64,000 nucleotides of DNA from contig OZ026526.1 of assembly GCA_964019695.1 (NCBI GenBank), positions 13,785,754-13,849,753 on the forward strand. The letters are read 5' to 3'. Positions 1 to 12,722 of this stretch are shown here, one piece after another. A program made the translations under genes and the position numbers. The DNA is from Loripinus fragilis. Its lineage: Eukaryota; Mollusca; Bivalvia; Lucinida; Lucinidae. The notes under the pieces are model-generated. The model ran no database searches. It had not been told where the DNA came from and saw only the letters and a list, made by a program, of their open reading frames with translations. Within the stretch, counting starts at the first letter, position 1. Every line of letters starts with the position of its first letter.

Positions 1-49
1 TATAAAGCTGGTCGCCTATGTCGTCTGCGGTTCAGTGGTTTTGCACGAT

Positions 50-292
50 TAACCCTTAAAGCGCCAATTACAGCAAAATTCGACTGCTTTTGTCGTCTGC
101 TGTAATGTTTTAGAAGCCTTTCCAACAAACATTGTGGACTCAGATCAGACTGCTCCTATACGAACAGTCTGATCTAGGTCCACACTGCTTGTCTCAATAC
201 TTAGCTTTGTTAAATAATGTTAGCAAAAAATTGCAGCAGACGACAAATAAAGACGGAATTTTCGGATGATTTTTGCTGGCGTTTTAAGGTCT
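50..292. repeat. P1 hairpin element
   Basis: Outer arms aacccttaaagcgccaat and gctggcgttttaagg, inner arms gtcgtctgctg / cagcagacgac, and a centre hairpin gatcagactgctc...cagtctgatc. No ORF. Confidence 0.65.
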
Positions 293-300
293 AAAGCGTA

Positions 301-2110
301 CCTATGCTGTTTTACCCAATTTACTGTAGACCAGCTTAAATTGACAGTGAATGGCAGTGTTCTGTCTGACACGCCCAACGTCCGTTACCTGGTCGCACTA
401 TATACATCTAAATAGCAGTAGGAACATGTGTAAAGGGATATTACTAATGAAGATTCAAATTCAAACCAGTCTAAATCAGAGATATCTTTCTAAGGAAACG
501 AGATTTTAAAATTTGCACTTGATCTTATTTTCCTATTGAAGAATGCATCTAAATTTTGAGCAGAAATAAGAAATATCTAAAGTAGCTTTATTTTTACCAA
601 AATAAATTAATAGCTTCTATGCATTTAAGTCGAATGAAACACTGTTTGTTTAATTTATGTGTTTTGCCTACTATGTCCAAGCATTTGCTTGGACAGTGCA
701 TGACGAGCCCTTATAGAAGGGCTTGTCGTCAAGCGAATTTCTCCGAGGGAGGATTCGTAAGAAAAGTCCCCTTTTCTATTTTTTTCTTACATTTTTTTTT
801 ATTTTCTCTTTTACATTTTTAAGGTTTTTTGGCCAATTGCCCTTTCATTTTTTTTATTAAGTGGGTACCTGGCCAGCTGGGGGTTTCACCTGACCACACA
901 GTGAAAATGAGATGGGGTGTTAGGTTATATAATTGCTTGTTCTATATAATGTAAGCACTATCAGTTAAAACATTTATTTGGTGTGGTATTGTTCGTTATG
1001 CGTCCAAAAATTTCAGAATGAAAGTGTGTTCTGTTTTCAAAGTTGATACAATGCCATGTAAATGTTGCATGCATTCTTTTGACATGCTTCAATTGCCGAC
1101 TCATCTAATGAGTGATGTATGTACATTTGGTATTAGTCTCATAGTCTTGAGAATACATGTATTTAATCACTCTCGAAATAACAGACATTCAACTTTACTG
1201 CTAAACCGATGAATGGACGTTAACATACCTTATTACAATATTTGAGCCAGCACATGAAACGTTCCTACTTATCAAATATGCATACGTTTTTTCGATAAGT
1301 ATGCATGAGCAGCTACCAAGTGGGGCTAACTACCTTAATATTGACCTGAGCCTTTATCAAGACCAATTCTGTGTGTATGCATGCAATCATTGAAAGCTCT
1401 GGCGAGTCTGTGCAGATGTGCAGACTCATTTGAGCATTTTGTTGCTCGTAACTGTGATCAGTATAAACAATCTCATGTGCCAGGCCATCTCACTAGGCCT
1501 GCATGTTTTGCTCGATCTAATCAAATTAACTCAATATGATGATACAAAGAAAAGGGCTTATGACTCACAGATTGTTCAAGCTAAAGAAAACCTCAAGTTA
1601 AGCCACGGTGGGCTCATGCAAAGACTAGTATCGGGCACCAACCAACCGATTGAAGCTTTACATGAGGGCCGCCAATGAGTCTGAGGCCTGACCGACTATC
1701 GGCCAATTATTTAAAGAGGAAACCATAGCTATAAACCCTGACAACCCCAGACATGCAGACTGTCCCATTATACCCATTTTATATCAAGTTTTGTATAATG
1801 TTTAATTGTCTTTTTTGGAGTGATCACTCAAATTAGGTTTCCCAACAGTCGTTTTGATTTCATTAACTAAATCACCAAAAATACTGGCCTCAATATGCCC
1901 TGTGGCAGAAGAGATTTTCAACCAATATTGAACTTAGCAATCAACTGCTAATAGAGAATTCAAGCGATATATAAACTGTCAAATAACGCTGAATCATGAA
2001 ACAATAAACCATCAAGAGAAACCATAAAACATTTTAAAATCTTTACATGCTCAAAAATGCTGTGCTACTCCACCAGATCTTGATTTTGCATACTTACAAT
2101 TTATTATAAT
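301..2110. other. No gene supported
   Basis: AT-rich DNA with small palindromes (665-735, 1245-1305). Open frames up to 86 codons look like chance; no family recognised. Confidence 0.5.
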
Positions 2111-2111
2111 T

Positions 2112-2350
2112 GAGCCGTGACATTTGATTTCCAACAATGTGGCATTTTGACATGAATAGACTCAGGCGACCCTGTGCAGCCTCTTTTTAAGCTTAGAAAC
2201 TCCAATTGATGTTCAGTCATTAGTTAAATATTCATAGAATATTAAGCCGGCTAGCAAAGGCTCTGATCAGACTGCGCGTATGCGCAGGCTGGTCTGAGCC
2301 TTTGCTGGTCGCACATACCACATTGTTGGAAATCTCATGTCGCGGCTCAA
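2112..2350. repeat. P2 palindromic element
   Basis: Ends gagccgtgacat..gatttcc and ggaaatc.catgtcgcggctc; centre ctgatcagactgcgcg.atgcgcaggctggtctgag. Confidence 0.72.
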
Positions 2351-2557
2351 ATTCGGAATGTCGAAACTTTCTAAACAACTGAGTTTAGTTTCAATAACAC
2401 AAACTATTTCCTATGACTGACAGAATTCCTCAAAATCTGGGTATTACAGCTTTGAAAGAAGAATAATAAGAATAAAAAAAATATTGATAACCATTAACAG
2501 TCACTTTATGCGACGTCATTGCGCATTATTACGTCATATATAAAGTAAAAGGTGCAT

Positions 2558-2887
2558 ATTCAGGGTTGCCTAGGTCAGGAAAAAACTTCTGGAAAATGAA
2601 AAAAGAGGGTCAGGGAAAAGTCAGGGAATTTCAATTTCAGAATTGGAATTGAGAAAAAATGAATAAAATGTCATGGAAAAGTCAGGCAATTCCAAAATTT
2701 TGCAAGCTATTTATGTTCAGAAACATTCCTTTTCTAATATTTATTGCTTTAGATTCTTATTTAAGGATAAAATCAGCAAACATAAATATATCTACAAAAT
2801 TTTCGAATTGTCCATGGGTGAAAGTCAGGGAAAAGTCAGTGAAAAGTCAGGGAATTTTGAAAAGATATTGAGTGGCAACCCTGAATT
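2558..2887. repeat. Terminal-inverted repeat with internal 'gtcagggaa' repeats
   Basis: Ends attcagggttgcc and ggcaaccctgaat; inside, aaaagtcaggg(aatt) recurs about six times. No credible ORF. Confidence 0.6.
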
Positions 2888-2892
2888 ATTTC

Positions 2893-3105
2893 TTGAGCCG
2901 TCTGAGCCGTGTAGACTCAGACGAGCATGTGCAGCCTCCTGTTAAGGTTAGAAATTCCAAATTATGTCCAGTCAGTAGCATAACAGACATAGAATATTTA
3001 AGCGACTAGTAAATGCTCTGATCAGTCTGTGCGTATGCGCAGGCTGGTCTGAGCCTTCGCTGGTCGCACATACCACATTGTTGGAAATCTCATGTCACGG
3101 CTCCT
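2893..3105. repeat. P2 palindromic element, left end damaged
   Basis: Right half intact; left end is interrupted by the repeat at 2558-2887. Confidence 0.68.
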
Positions 3106-3417
3106 ATTATGTTTTTAAATTGTATAAATAAAAAGAAATTTCAATTATTTGTTACAAATGTGACAAGTATTTCTCGTGAAGTGAAAAGTTTGTTTCATTC
3201 ATGAAGCTTTGATGTCTACATTTCTCTCTTCACTTGATGAAATAAAAGTCATATTCATCCCAAAAACTTGAATATTCTCTATCTATCCACATTGTTTTGA
3301 CTGATGTAGCATCCATCGATAATGCAGCTGCGCCCGCAAGAACCACTTAGTCGTTTCGTGATAATGAAACATCTCAAGATAAGCTGTGAAAAAAATGCGA
3401 TCTCAAATATCACCTAG

Positions 3418-3601
3418 TAGCCCATTTCCTTGTGCATGTCGAACATGCATTGAGTTCAAGGCCCATCGCCGGCGGAGTCCCTGTGGTGTGTCCTTGAGCA
3501 AGACACTTTATCTGCTGTTTAGTACTGGTTCAACCCAGGAAGACAGGAAATCATCCCAAGATGACTGAAAAAATGTTGACTGGGACGTAAAGCATCAAAA
3601 A
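3418..3601 (+). mobile_element. SINE-1, 5'-damaged
   Basis: Shares gtccttgagcaagacac, tagtactggttcaaccc and ggaagac with the other SINE-1 copies and ends in an A-rich tail. The tRNA-like head is diverged. The shared central block resembles that of the animal MetaSINE group, as I recall it. Confidence 0.6.
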
Positions 3602-3927
3602 AAAAACACAAAAAAAAACGATAAAACATGCCATATTCTTAGAATCATTTGTTCACGGCAACCAATCCATCACCTTCATTGGAAAGTACAGTAAGTACAA
3701 AATGTGAGGACTACCTGTTATGAATAATTATTGGGATTCGATTCAATTCGTGTATGTAGCATCGACATTCGGGTTTTTTTGTTTTAAAATCTATGACTTG
3801 CATTTTATGATATGTTTCAAACATCGGAAACTACCAATGTCAGTAATCATTGGCCCATCGAATCGCATTCACATCTCTAATCGGCTAGTAATAGACAAGA
3901 GAACATATGTTATCTTAACGAATCAAA

Positions 3928-5045
3928 TCCCGCTTATTATACCCACTTTTTTCCTTTAGAAAAAAAGGGTATATTTGTTCGTACCAAAGTCGGTCCGTCG
4001 TTCGTCCGTCTGTCCGTGCGTGCGTGCGTACGGTTTCTTGTAATTGTATCTCCTCTTTAACCGTTGGCTGTAGCAACTTCAAATTTTGTAGCTGCATATG
4101 TCAAATCATAAAGAGGGTACTGGTCAACATTTTTGTGCGACCTTGACCCAAATGTCAAGTTCAAAAATGTATTTTCTTGTAAATGTATCTCCTAAATCAT
4201 TAGACGTAGCAACTTCAAACTTTGCAGCTGTATAGATCACATGTTGAAGATGGTACCGGGCAGCATTTCGTGTAAATGCATCTCCTTCTAAACCATTAGA
4301 CATAGGATCTTCAAACTTTGCAGCTGTGTAGGTTACTTGATATACAGGGTACTGGGCAACATTTCATGATCCCTTGGCCCCAAGGTCAATGTCAAAGGTT
4401 AAATAAATAATGTATTTACTTGTAAAAGCATCTCCTCCTAATCCATTAGACGTAGCAACTTCAAACTTTGCAGATGAAAAGGTCATGTGAGGTAGAGGGT
4501 ACTGAGTAACATTTCAAGTACATTGATGCCAAGGTCAAGGTCAATTACTGTATTTTCTTGTAAATATATCTCTACCTAAACGGTTGGATGTAGCAACTTC
4601 AATGTTTGCATGTACATAGGTCACATGATGAGTGACCTTGATGCAAAGTTCAAGGTCAAATATAGACTTGTGCAGTCCATTCGATCGGTTTTATATTTTC
4701 ATGGAAACATGTAAATACTTTTCTCTAAAATACATATCTTACTGAATTTTCAAGTCTGAAAGAGTTAAAGTGCTATTAAAAAGGATAATTTCTTCTTATT
4801 ATGAGATTATGATTTAGAAAAAACAAATAGTTCTACTGTTTGGACGATTGCCAGTGTAGGTCAACTACTATTTTATCATGTAGATACATCTCTACCTAAA
4901 CGGTTTGGTGTAGCAACTTTAAACTATGCATGTGCATAGGTATGTTGATAAAGGGCATTGGGCAATATTCTGTATAACCTCAAGGTCAAGGTCAAAGGTG
5001 AAATAAAAAGCGGGTATCTGCGATGGTGTACCATTGACTAGTTCA
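3928..5045. mobile_element. Pearl-like element with (CGTC)n tract
   Basis: A tract of cgtc/gtgc repeats at 3998-4030 is followed by about six diverged monomers of 100-180 bp, each with tctcct..aaccatt, gtagcaacttcaaac and caaggtcaaggtca. No coding frame spans it. Confidence 0.55.
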
Positions 5046-5619
5046 TAATAGGGAGCCCCTCTCATGAGTATGTATTCATTGCAATTTCCTCAGGCTATTA
5101 ATGTGATGAAATGGTGGCCGTTCTAGAGCCAGTCTCGAGGGCATGCATTTTTGTGACATCGCTCACAATAAAGGCGTTTAAATATCGGTAAAATATTTAT
5201 ATAGATCCTACATATTTGCAGATAACTTGGAATGGGATACCATAGCAACTAAATTCATTAGTTTCTTATCTTAATTTAAGATTTAACTGGAAAAGGTATC
5301 ACAAGGATTCTGTTTTGGCGCCAATTTGAAAGAAATACAAAGTTCAAATGTTCAACCAACTTTATTTTGAAAGAACTCGATTAAGGAATAAATGTCATTC
5401 TGTTAGAAATATTTCATTTTGACTTGATAGTTGCTAATCTAAATTAAATCGCACGCCGTTTGATGGAACTGTTCTCGCTATCCACGACAACATAATGCAC
5501 AATGCAAGAAAAAAGATCCCTGTGGACTGTAGGGAAATGAAAAGATCTCGCAATCTGCCAGCAAACAATCTAAGTATGTATATGCGTCATACATTAGTAC
5601 AAGTGCATTTGATGACATA

Positions 5620-5850
5620 ATTGAGCCGTGACACGAGATTTCCAACAATGTGGTATTTTGACAAGTGTAGATTCAGACGAGCCTGTGTAGCCTCCTTTTA
5701 AGCTTAGAAACCTCAAATGAGTTTATCAATAATAGAATATTTAAGGGATCAGCAAAGGCTCTGATCAGTCTGCGCGTATGCGCAGACTGGTCTGAGCCTT
5801 TGCTGGTCGCACATACCACATTGTTGGAAATCTCATGTCGCGGCTCATAT
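5620..5850. repeat. P2 palindromic element
   Basis: Complete copy with both ends and the gcgcgtatgcgcag centre. Confidence 0.74.
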
Positions 5851-6665
5851 GTATGCGTAAGGTCAAACATGAACCCTTTTCACCCTAATGGATTTTCCCA
5901 AGCATATACAATACAATACTTTTATTGTTAATATCAAGTACAATTACAAACAGTATCAGAACATAAATGTGAGTTGTGAGAATCAATTAACATACAATGC
6001 ACAACAACGAAACAATTAAGATGGAAAGAATAAAATGCTAACTCTCAGTTTCGTGAGGTAGAGGCTCTTGGAAGATATTTGTTTCCATAAAGAAATGACA
6101 GAACTGAGAAGATGCCACAGCCCCGTTTATTTTGACTGGGGGGGACAAAGTGTTACAATAAGTATTTAAAGGGGTCGCATTACGAAATTTCCAAATTTTG
6201 ATACAATAAAGATTGCTTTTATCTCAGCAAAAAGTACAGAACCTGATGAAATGCGGCATTTAATCTGTTTGTCGAAGTACCTGTAAGTGTTTACCGGTAT
6301 CCAGAATAAAAGGGGGTAAACAGACTGTTTTTACAGCCTTCTAGTGAGATAAGAGGATTAAGGTGAGCTTTGTGGATTCTGAGCCCTCGCAGCTGATCGC
6401 TGATGAGATAAGTACCAAATTCCAAATTGTGTTGGCACTTTTAAGTCATTCTTTTTGCCATCTTCTTGAAGGTTGACTAAGTTTGCAGCCTATATGATAG
6501 CACCCGGTAAGTGGTGATGCGTGAGATGACCCTTTCTGTGAAAATCACCTGTATATATTGCCTCATGGTATCACAACACTAAAATAACCCATCCAGCTCA
6601 TCGCCATCTCCGCTTGTGGAGATGGCGATGAGATGGGTGTGTCATTTGATAGATCACCACTTTCA

Positions 6666-6930
6666 CTTGAAACAGCTTTCAAATGACTTCTGCATTTCTC
6701 TTGAAACAGCTTTCAAATGACTTCTGTATTTCTCTTGAAACAGCTTTCAAATGACTTCTGTATTTCGCTTGAAACAGCTTTCAAATGACTTCTGTATTTC
6801 GCTTGAAACAGCTTTCAAATGGCTTCTATATTTCGCTTGAAACAGCTTTCAAATGGCTTCTGTATTTCGCTTGAAACAGCTTTCAAATGACTTCTGTATT
6901 TCGATTGAAACAGCTCTCAAATGGCTTCTT
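6666..6930. repeat. 34-bp minisatellite, about 8 units
   Basis: Unit cttgaaacagctttcaaatg followed by acttctgtatttcg, with few changes between units. No gene nearby. Confidence 0.85.
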
Positions 6931-7194
6931 ATACACTTATATCATTATAAATGCGCGTAGCTATGTTGAACACTGGTCAACACTTGACCCTTGCCATTAT
7001 TTGGTTTAAACATATTTATTCATATTATCATTTACATAGCAATATACACATATACAGTTTACAATACAATCATGATGGGATTCAGAAAGAAGTCAAACGA
7101 CTTATTGCCATTATTTACCAACCCGATGTTAGAATTCGACGCCTACTGACATATAAGTCACAAATGCTTTTGATAGCCAACGACAAGTTGTCTT

Positions 7195-7792
7195 TCAATG
7201 ATGTTTAAGGGCGGGCCTCAAGCCACTATTAAAGCCCTCCACTGCATGTCCGACGTCATTGGCTTTTTTTCCATTATGGAAATGAAATTCTGATGGAGCG
7301 GGATCGGGCAAAATCTCAATCAATTCAGAGCCATTATTGTTAGTGGCAGCCATGGCAATGGCAGACTTGTGAACATGCGTATTGTCTTGTTGGAACAACA
7401 CACCTTTAATGAGATTTTCCGTGGCACTGGAGTTTAATAGTTTCTCTTAACTGCGTAAGAAGAGATGCATAATATGTGCCATTGAATGTTTATCCCTTTT
7501 GCAGATAATCTACTAAATTAATTAGTGTACCTTTAGGGCCCAGACCTGTAATGTTTTTCCATAGACCTCCATTATAGCTTTTAAGTAGACCGTAGTCCTC
7601 ACAACTCTTCAAGCACAATGAGGCTGCTATAGAGTTACAGATTGGACCTACTTCAATCAATAAACAAGAATGAGATACCCGGTGACCGCCATGTTTTACC
7701 ACTTTTTGGCCCCTGAAGGTGGGTACCCTACATGAGAGGAAAATTCTACTGGAAAAATACCAGAATGCAAGGTCCTTTTTTCCAAGGCACAC
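7195..7792 (-). pseudogene. Tc1/mariner transposase relics
   Basis: The lower part reads YYASLLTQLRETIK, then after a frameshift VLFQQDNTHVHKSAIAMAA and LPDPAPSEFHF, a decayed mariner DD34D region (second Asp and PSDY-like box). The upper part reads VPTFRGQKVVKHGGHRVS and IEVGPICNSIAAS, more like the Tc1 VKHGGGSVMVWG.GVGPL block. Frameshifts and stops make it non-functional. Confidence 0.55.
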
Positions 7793-8518
7793 CAGTAAAT
7801 TTAATCAACAAAAGCAATGAGATGTTGTTTCAAAAAGTACAGCAAAGATATACCCGTCTAATAAATACAATATATTCCCGTAGTTTTATTATTGACCAAT
7901 CATGAAACACCTTACAACTTAAAAATATTGTGCTGAGCTTCCACCCACCTTTTGAGCCAATCACCACCCACCTTTTGAGCCAATCACTGCCTTTTTACAA
8001 TTACAGGTCTGTGACCATTAGCATTCCAGGAACCTCTCCAGCTGATGTAACAGCCTAGCCTGCCCACCACGCTTAAATTCCGCCTGTGGTTCATCAAGGT
8101 GCATACTTCCCTAGTGGTGTTACCACATCTGTATGGATATTCCTTAGGTGCTAGACCTTTCTAATGCAAATACTGAATCACTGCTCTTTCAGTGAGTGTG
8201 TCCATTTTGCAATAGTTTCCTGCCGGGATTACTCACTGAGAATGCTACCTCTTCGACATAAGCTGACCAAATGACACCAGTCTTCGGGTACAAAGCCTTA
8301 AAATAGTCAGGAAATAGTAGGGATTAAAAATAAGTAAGAAAGAGGGCAAAGGTCAGAAATCGAAACAATCAAGCACCACACCTGACCCAGGATACCAATA
8401 AGCCTGCTTAATTACTCCTTCAACACAAGGCTCACAACTCAGGGGCGGATCCAGGATTTCTGGAAAAGGGGGTCCATATGTATAAAGGTGTGGGGTTCGC
8501 TTTGCTGATTTTCTCAAT

Positions 8519-8593
8519 TTTCTTATATATCCCATGAAAATGAAATAATTTGGTCTCAATGAGACCAAATTATTTCATTTTCATGGGATATAT
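8519..8593. repeat. Near-perfect inverted repeat
   Basis: Arms of about 36 bp (tatcccatgaaaatgaaat / atttcattttcatgggata) around a gagac/gtctc centre; a decayed relative with its left flank lies at 22665-22815. Confidence 0.68.
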
Positions 8594-8621
8594 AATCAAT
8601 TATCCATCCTATCAAGATTTG

Positions 8622-8715
8622 TTGGGTTTCCAAGAAAATTCTGTAAACCGCAAATGTTTAGAAAATTATGTAAACCGCAAATGTTTAGAAAATTCTCTGT
8701 AAGCCGCAAATGTTT
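8622..8715. repeat. Short tandem repeat, three units
   Basis: Unit gtaaaccgcaaatgtttag plus aaaattct, about 29 bp. Confidence 0.65.
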
Positions 8716-8919
8716 TATGGAAAGCATGGCATCAACGTATCTGAAGGATGCTGCTGTACTGTACGGACGTGTTTCTGATGTTGTGGCCTCCGTATGAGGA
8801 AGGAGTCCTTGAAGAATAACAATCAAGGCCCGATCAATCAGAAGAATTGTATTGTGTAATCTTAATGGTGTCTAATTTTGAACTGACAGATTGATCAAAC
8901 CATGTACTATTAACTAGTT

Positions 8920-9105
8920 GCATGCTGGGAAAACTTTTCATGTGCTGACTTTTTTTTCAAAATTAACTTTTTTTTCAAATAAAAATCTTTCAGGGACACT
9001 TTCAGAGTTTCAAACGGTTTGAACGCAGATCAGGTTCGACGTTCTGTCGTTTCTGATCTGGGTCCAAACTATGTGCACAGGTTATCAGCTGATGACAAAA
9101 GTCAC
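8920..9105. repeat. P4 hairpin element
   Basis: Flanks gttgcatgctggg and gatgacaaaagtc; centre gcagatcaggttcgac / tctgatctgggtcc. Confidence 0.6.
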
Positions 9106-9145
9106 CGCTGCCAAGGAAAGAGTGTGATTAAACTATTTCTGTTGC

Positions 9146-9290
9146 GTTGTTTGATTTGAATCTTTACGTCCCGGTCAACAATCTTTCAGTTATGTCGGGA
9201 CGGGTCTTCCTGGATTGTACCAGTACTAATCAATGATTAATGTGTCTGCTCAAGGACACAACGCAGCGACACCGGTGAGGCTCGAATTTT
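9146..9290 (-). mobile_element. SINE-1, 5'-truncated
   Basis: Contains the conserved core (tactggt, ttgagca) and 3' tail (gattgttgaccgggacgtaaag) on the minus strand; head missing. Confidence 0.65.
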
Positions 9291-9744
9291 CAAAATTAAC
9301 TCTTTTTTTTTCAAAAAAAATCTTTCATGGTCACTTTCAGTGTCAAACGGTTTGAATGCAGACCATGATAAGAATATTTCCTAATTGGTTAAGAAACCCT
9401 AAATGAAGCTGTTATTCATCTTATATAAGCCCATAGTTCGCTTACTGAAATAACCATCCAAAATAAAAGATTTTATAAAATGTCACAATTTTGGGATAAT
9501 ATATAAAAAAAATTAGACTGACTGAAAGCCAGAACCCAAAGTAAATATAATTGTGTGAAGACATTCGATGCCAGGCACGATGCCAAACGCAATAGAATAT
9601 CACAAGGAATAATAGCATCATTTCCTTTTTAAATGTTTCGAAATTCTATGATGAAGAGCGAAACGAACTTTCTTAACACCCTAATTACTTACACAGCGTT
9701 CTACTAGTCTCTGCTGCTTGGCATACTGGTGTATGTCTTACCTG

Positions 9745-9965
9745 GTCGTAAACACCAAAGGCAGGTTTTCTAATGAAAACCCCCAAAGGAAAACTTGAAT
9801 TTCTTGCATGCGAACAGCAAAGGCGCAGACCAGCCTGCGCATCAGCGCAGTCTGGTTAGCGCCTTTGTTTTTCGCTCACTGAAATGTATGACAGCTGATC
9901 TTGGTATATGCAAAAGTTACAATTATCTAGCAAGTCTCTGTAGCTGGGCATGTTGGATTGAGCCT
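9745..9965. repeat. P3 hairpin element, partial
   Basis: Centre aggcgcagaccagcctgcgc and gcgcagtctgg.tagcgcct, flanks gcgaaaaacaaa-type. Ends approximate. Confidence 0.58.
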
Positions 9966-10029
9966 TCTACTGTCGTGCCAACCAAGAGTGACAGTGACCT
10001 CATGTTTTGTTTACAAAGTTATCAGAGAC

Positions 10030-10100
10030 TTAGAATCGATAGATCACTTGTGTATTAATCCTATCCGTAGGATAGGATTAATACACAAGTGATCTATCAA
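10030..10100. repeat. Near-perfect palindrome
   Basis: Arms atagatcacttgtgtattaa and tcctatcc with almost no loop. No ORF or known family. Confidence 0.7.
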
Positions 10101-10261
10101 TTCGCATTAGCTCAAGTGGAGTGTACAAGTTAATATTTTACTTAACAATTGTAAACAAAACACTTTTGGTTGGAACGACAGTAACTTGGTCCCAAACCTC
10201 GAAGTCAGGCTCAAGACAGGTTTTCTCGCAGAAAGGATCAGATGATGTATCAATGTATTTT

Positions 10262-10450
10262 AACTCTTTGCCTACTAGTGTCATCTGCTGATAAAGTTTG
10301 CAAACAGTTTGGACACTGATCAGGCCCAACGTTTTATCTGGATCAAAACTGTTTGGCACTGAAAGATTTTTTTTGAAAAAAAAATGCTGTTTGAAAAAAC
10401 TCAACCGACGAAAAAAAAAATCATGAAAAATTACTCAGCAGCAAAAGAGC
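10262..10450. repeat. P4 hairpin element
   Basis: Reverse-oriented copy; ggacactgatcaggcccaac centre. Confidence 0.6.
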
Positions 10451-10544
10451 TAACTTGCCATTCTCTATGTAAAATTCAACAAAGTCTGTGACAAGAAATG
10501 TTGACAAAGGGGCAAAAAAGCAATCAACAGACACAACAGCTAAA

Positions 10545-10751
10545 TACAGTAAAACCTGTCTTAAGCGGCCACTCAAAAAGAACAAAAATTGGTTTTTAAG
10601 ACCGATTATCGCTTAATGCAGGTCAAAAGTGTTGCAGAATGCTCCAAGAGAGCATTCTGCAATACTTTCGACCTTCATTAAGCTACCATTTGTCTTTAAG
10701 ACCTTTGTTTTAGCTATTTATGAGTGGCCGCTTAAGACAGGTTTTACTGTA
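10545..10751. mobile_element. A-family palindromic MITE
   Basis: It starts tacagtaaaacctgtctta and ends with the reverse (taagacaggttttactgta). The centre is a 'gcagaatgctcc' inverted repeat. Flanking TA suggests a TA target as in Tc1/mariner elements. No ORF. Confidence 0.8.
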
Positions 10752-11086
10752 TATCACACAATGCCCAGACTGTTTTGGAATCTTACAATATCCCATGGGT
10801 TGAAAAATGCGTCTCAAAGTCATTTTCTCCTTATGTCTTGCTCCTTTAATAATTTAAGATGGTGCCGAATGGTACAGTAAAAGGGCCTTTTGGGGTATAT
10901 GTGAACAAAATAGCAACCAGCCTGTACAATTGGACAAGTTTCTAGGCCTCAAGGGTAGAAAAGTATACCTCAAAGCCATTTTTCTGATTGTTTTCTTTAA
11001 TAATTAAAGACAGTGAGTGATAACTAAAGAACATGACCTTTTTCAATATGTAAGCAGCAAAGTTTCTGATAGACTCGCCCAGAGGT

Positions 11087-11362
11087 TATAAAACTTTTTT
11101 CATGCTCAACTCAATTGGGCATGAAATTTCAACTGCTCATAAGAAATAAAATGTTGACAAATTAAGATTTTTCTTGTTATAAAACTATCAGATATTGTAT
11201 TTATCCTGCTAAGAAATGGTTGGATCAATAGTTGGCATTTTAACATTTATGAGCAGGACTAAGAAATGTTAAAATGCCAACAATAGTTGGCATTTTAACA
11301 TTTATGAGCAGGATGAATTTCATGCTCCGTTGAGTTGAGGATATAAAAAGTTTTATAACCTC
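11087..11362. repeat. K-family palindromic element
   Basis: Ends ttataaaacttttttcatgc and its reverse; middle holds the repeated catttatgagcagg inverted repeats. Confidence 0.62.
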
Positions 11363-11624
11363 GATGCCCGTTCAATCATTCCATTAATAGCTGGCTTGCA
11401 CTCGATGACTTCAGACCCAGGTTGGGGCTAGGTCAAAATCTAGGACATCTTAAGATTTTTTTTCTTCTTCATTTGTATTTGAACACCAACAGTTATTGAG
11501 TGCCAAAGGGGTAGGCTTCCTGCATAGAGCCTTATGGAAATCTATATAGTGATGCTTATCAAAGTTTGAGTATATAATAAATATATTCAAACATTTTGCT
11601 CATGTATTATGACTTATTAACCCT

Positions 11625-11820
11625 TTGTATTCTGATGGATTTTCTTGTACATATTGATACAATAAGTATTGGACTGTCCATTGTGTAGTAAAAGGGTCCC
11701 AGGTAGAATTTTCTAAATTACAACATATTCCTGTGCTTGAAGGTTATTTTATAACATCGCAAACAGTGTAGACCCAGATGAAATAGGTCTTAACTGTTTG
11801 CCAAAGTACTTGTTTAGTAA
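11625..11820. repeat. P5 hairpin element
   Basis: Flank ttctgatggattttcttgta..catattgatacaataag; centre cagtgtagacccagatgaaa. Related copies lie at about 6215-6320, 15430-15690, 23850-24020 and 34665-34885. Confidence 0.55.
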
Positions 11821-12512
11821 ACAAGTTTGTGGGAAAAATACGAAAACAGCTCGGCATAGCATCATATTTGATCTCTTTTTCCTAAGATGCTTCTCGGGTC
11901 CGTGGATGGTTTAATAAATAATACATGAGAACTTAGGCCAGAATTTTTTTAATTAGTTGGTTTACAAACCCTCCTACTGTAATTTTCTGGAAAGAAAAAA
12001 ATGTATCTTTAATTTCTAAAAAAAAAATGATTTTATCCGCCAGCTCTAAATATTATTTGTTTCGTTGAAAAAAAAAAAAATAGATTTTTTAGGTTTGGCC
12101 GTGTATTTTTGAAAGTGACACTGTTAAATGTGATTGTCCTGTCCACAGTTTTAGGAAAATGATGAAATGAAATATTTAAAGATTTCATACAGACTATTAG
12201 TTTATTACTAGTTTTACTGTGTGTTTTTTCTGGAGTTATTAAAAATAAAAAGCTCTGAAAATGACAAGTCAACTGGTCATTTTCAGAGCTGTTTATTTTT
12301 TCGTCCTCACAACCCTAAATCTGAAAAAAAAATCCCGTAAATCTACTAATAAAAAAAATCTGGCCTCATTTAAGTTCCTTTCTATAAATGGAGATAATAA
12401 AGCAATTCCAATTTTCAGAAAAATAAATAAATTTATTCATCATAAACATAAACTGCAAAACTATCAACATATTCACAATATGAAACTACTCAAAAGAAGT
12501 TTTGAATCAACT

Positions 12513-12722
12513 TACAGTAAAACCTGTGTAAAACAGCCACTCTAAAACAGACAAAACAAAGATCTTTACGACAAATGGCAGCTTAATGAAGGTCAAAAGT
12601 ATTGCAGAATGCTCCCCTTGGATCATTCTGCAATACTTTTGACCTGCATTAAGCGATAAATGGTTTTGAAAACCAGTTTTCTGTCTTTTTGAGAGTGGCC
12701 GTTTTACACAGATTTTACTGTA
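12513..12722. mobile_element. A-family palindromic MITE
   Basis: Same TA-flanked termini (variant cctgtgtaaaacagcc) and the 'gcagaatgctcc' centre. Confidence 0.78.

Noticed and set aside
1418..1678. 86-codon plus-strand ORF with a hydrophobic start
   Set aside because: It might look like a small secreted protein, but there is no splice, homologue or promoter support, and similar chance frames are common here.
6580..6640. Palindrome atcgccatctccgc/gcggagatggcgat-like as a terminator
   Set aside because: Factor-independent terminators are not relevant to an animal nuclear genome; it is a short isolated inverted repeat.
12033..12545. ORFs of 79 and 94 codons on opposite strands
   Set aside because: They start in a palindrome (aaaatgacaagtcaactggtcatttt) and run through A/T-rich repeats; no protein family recognised.
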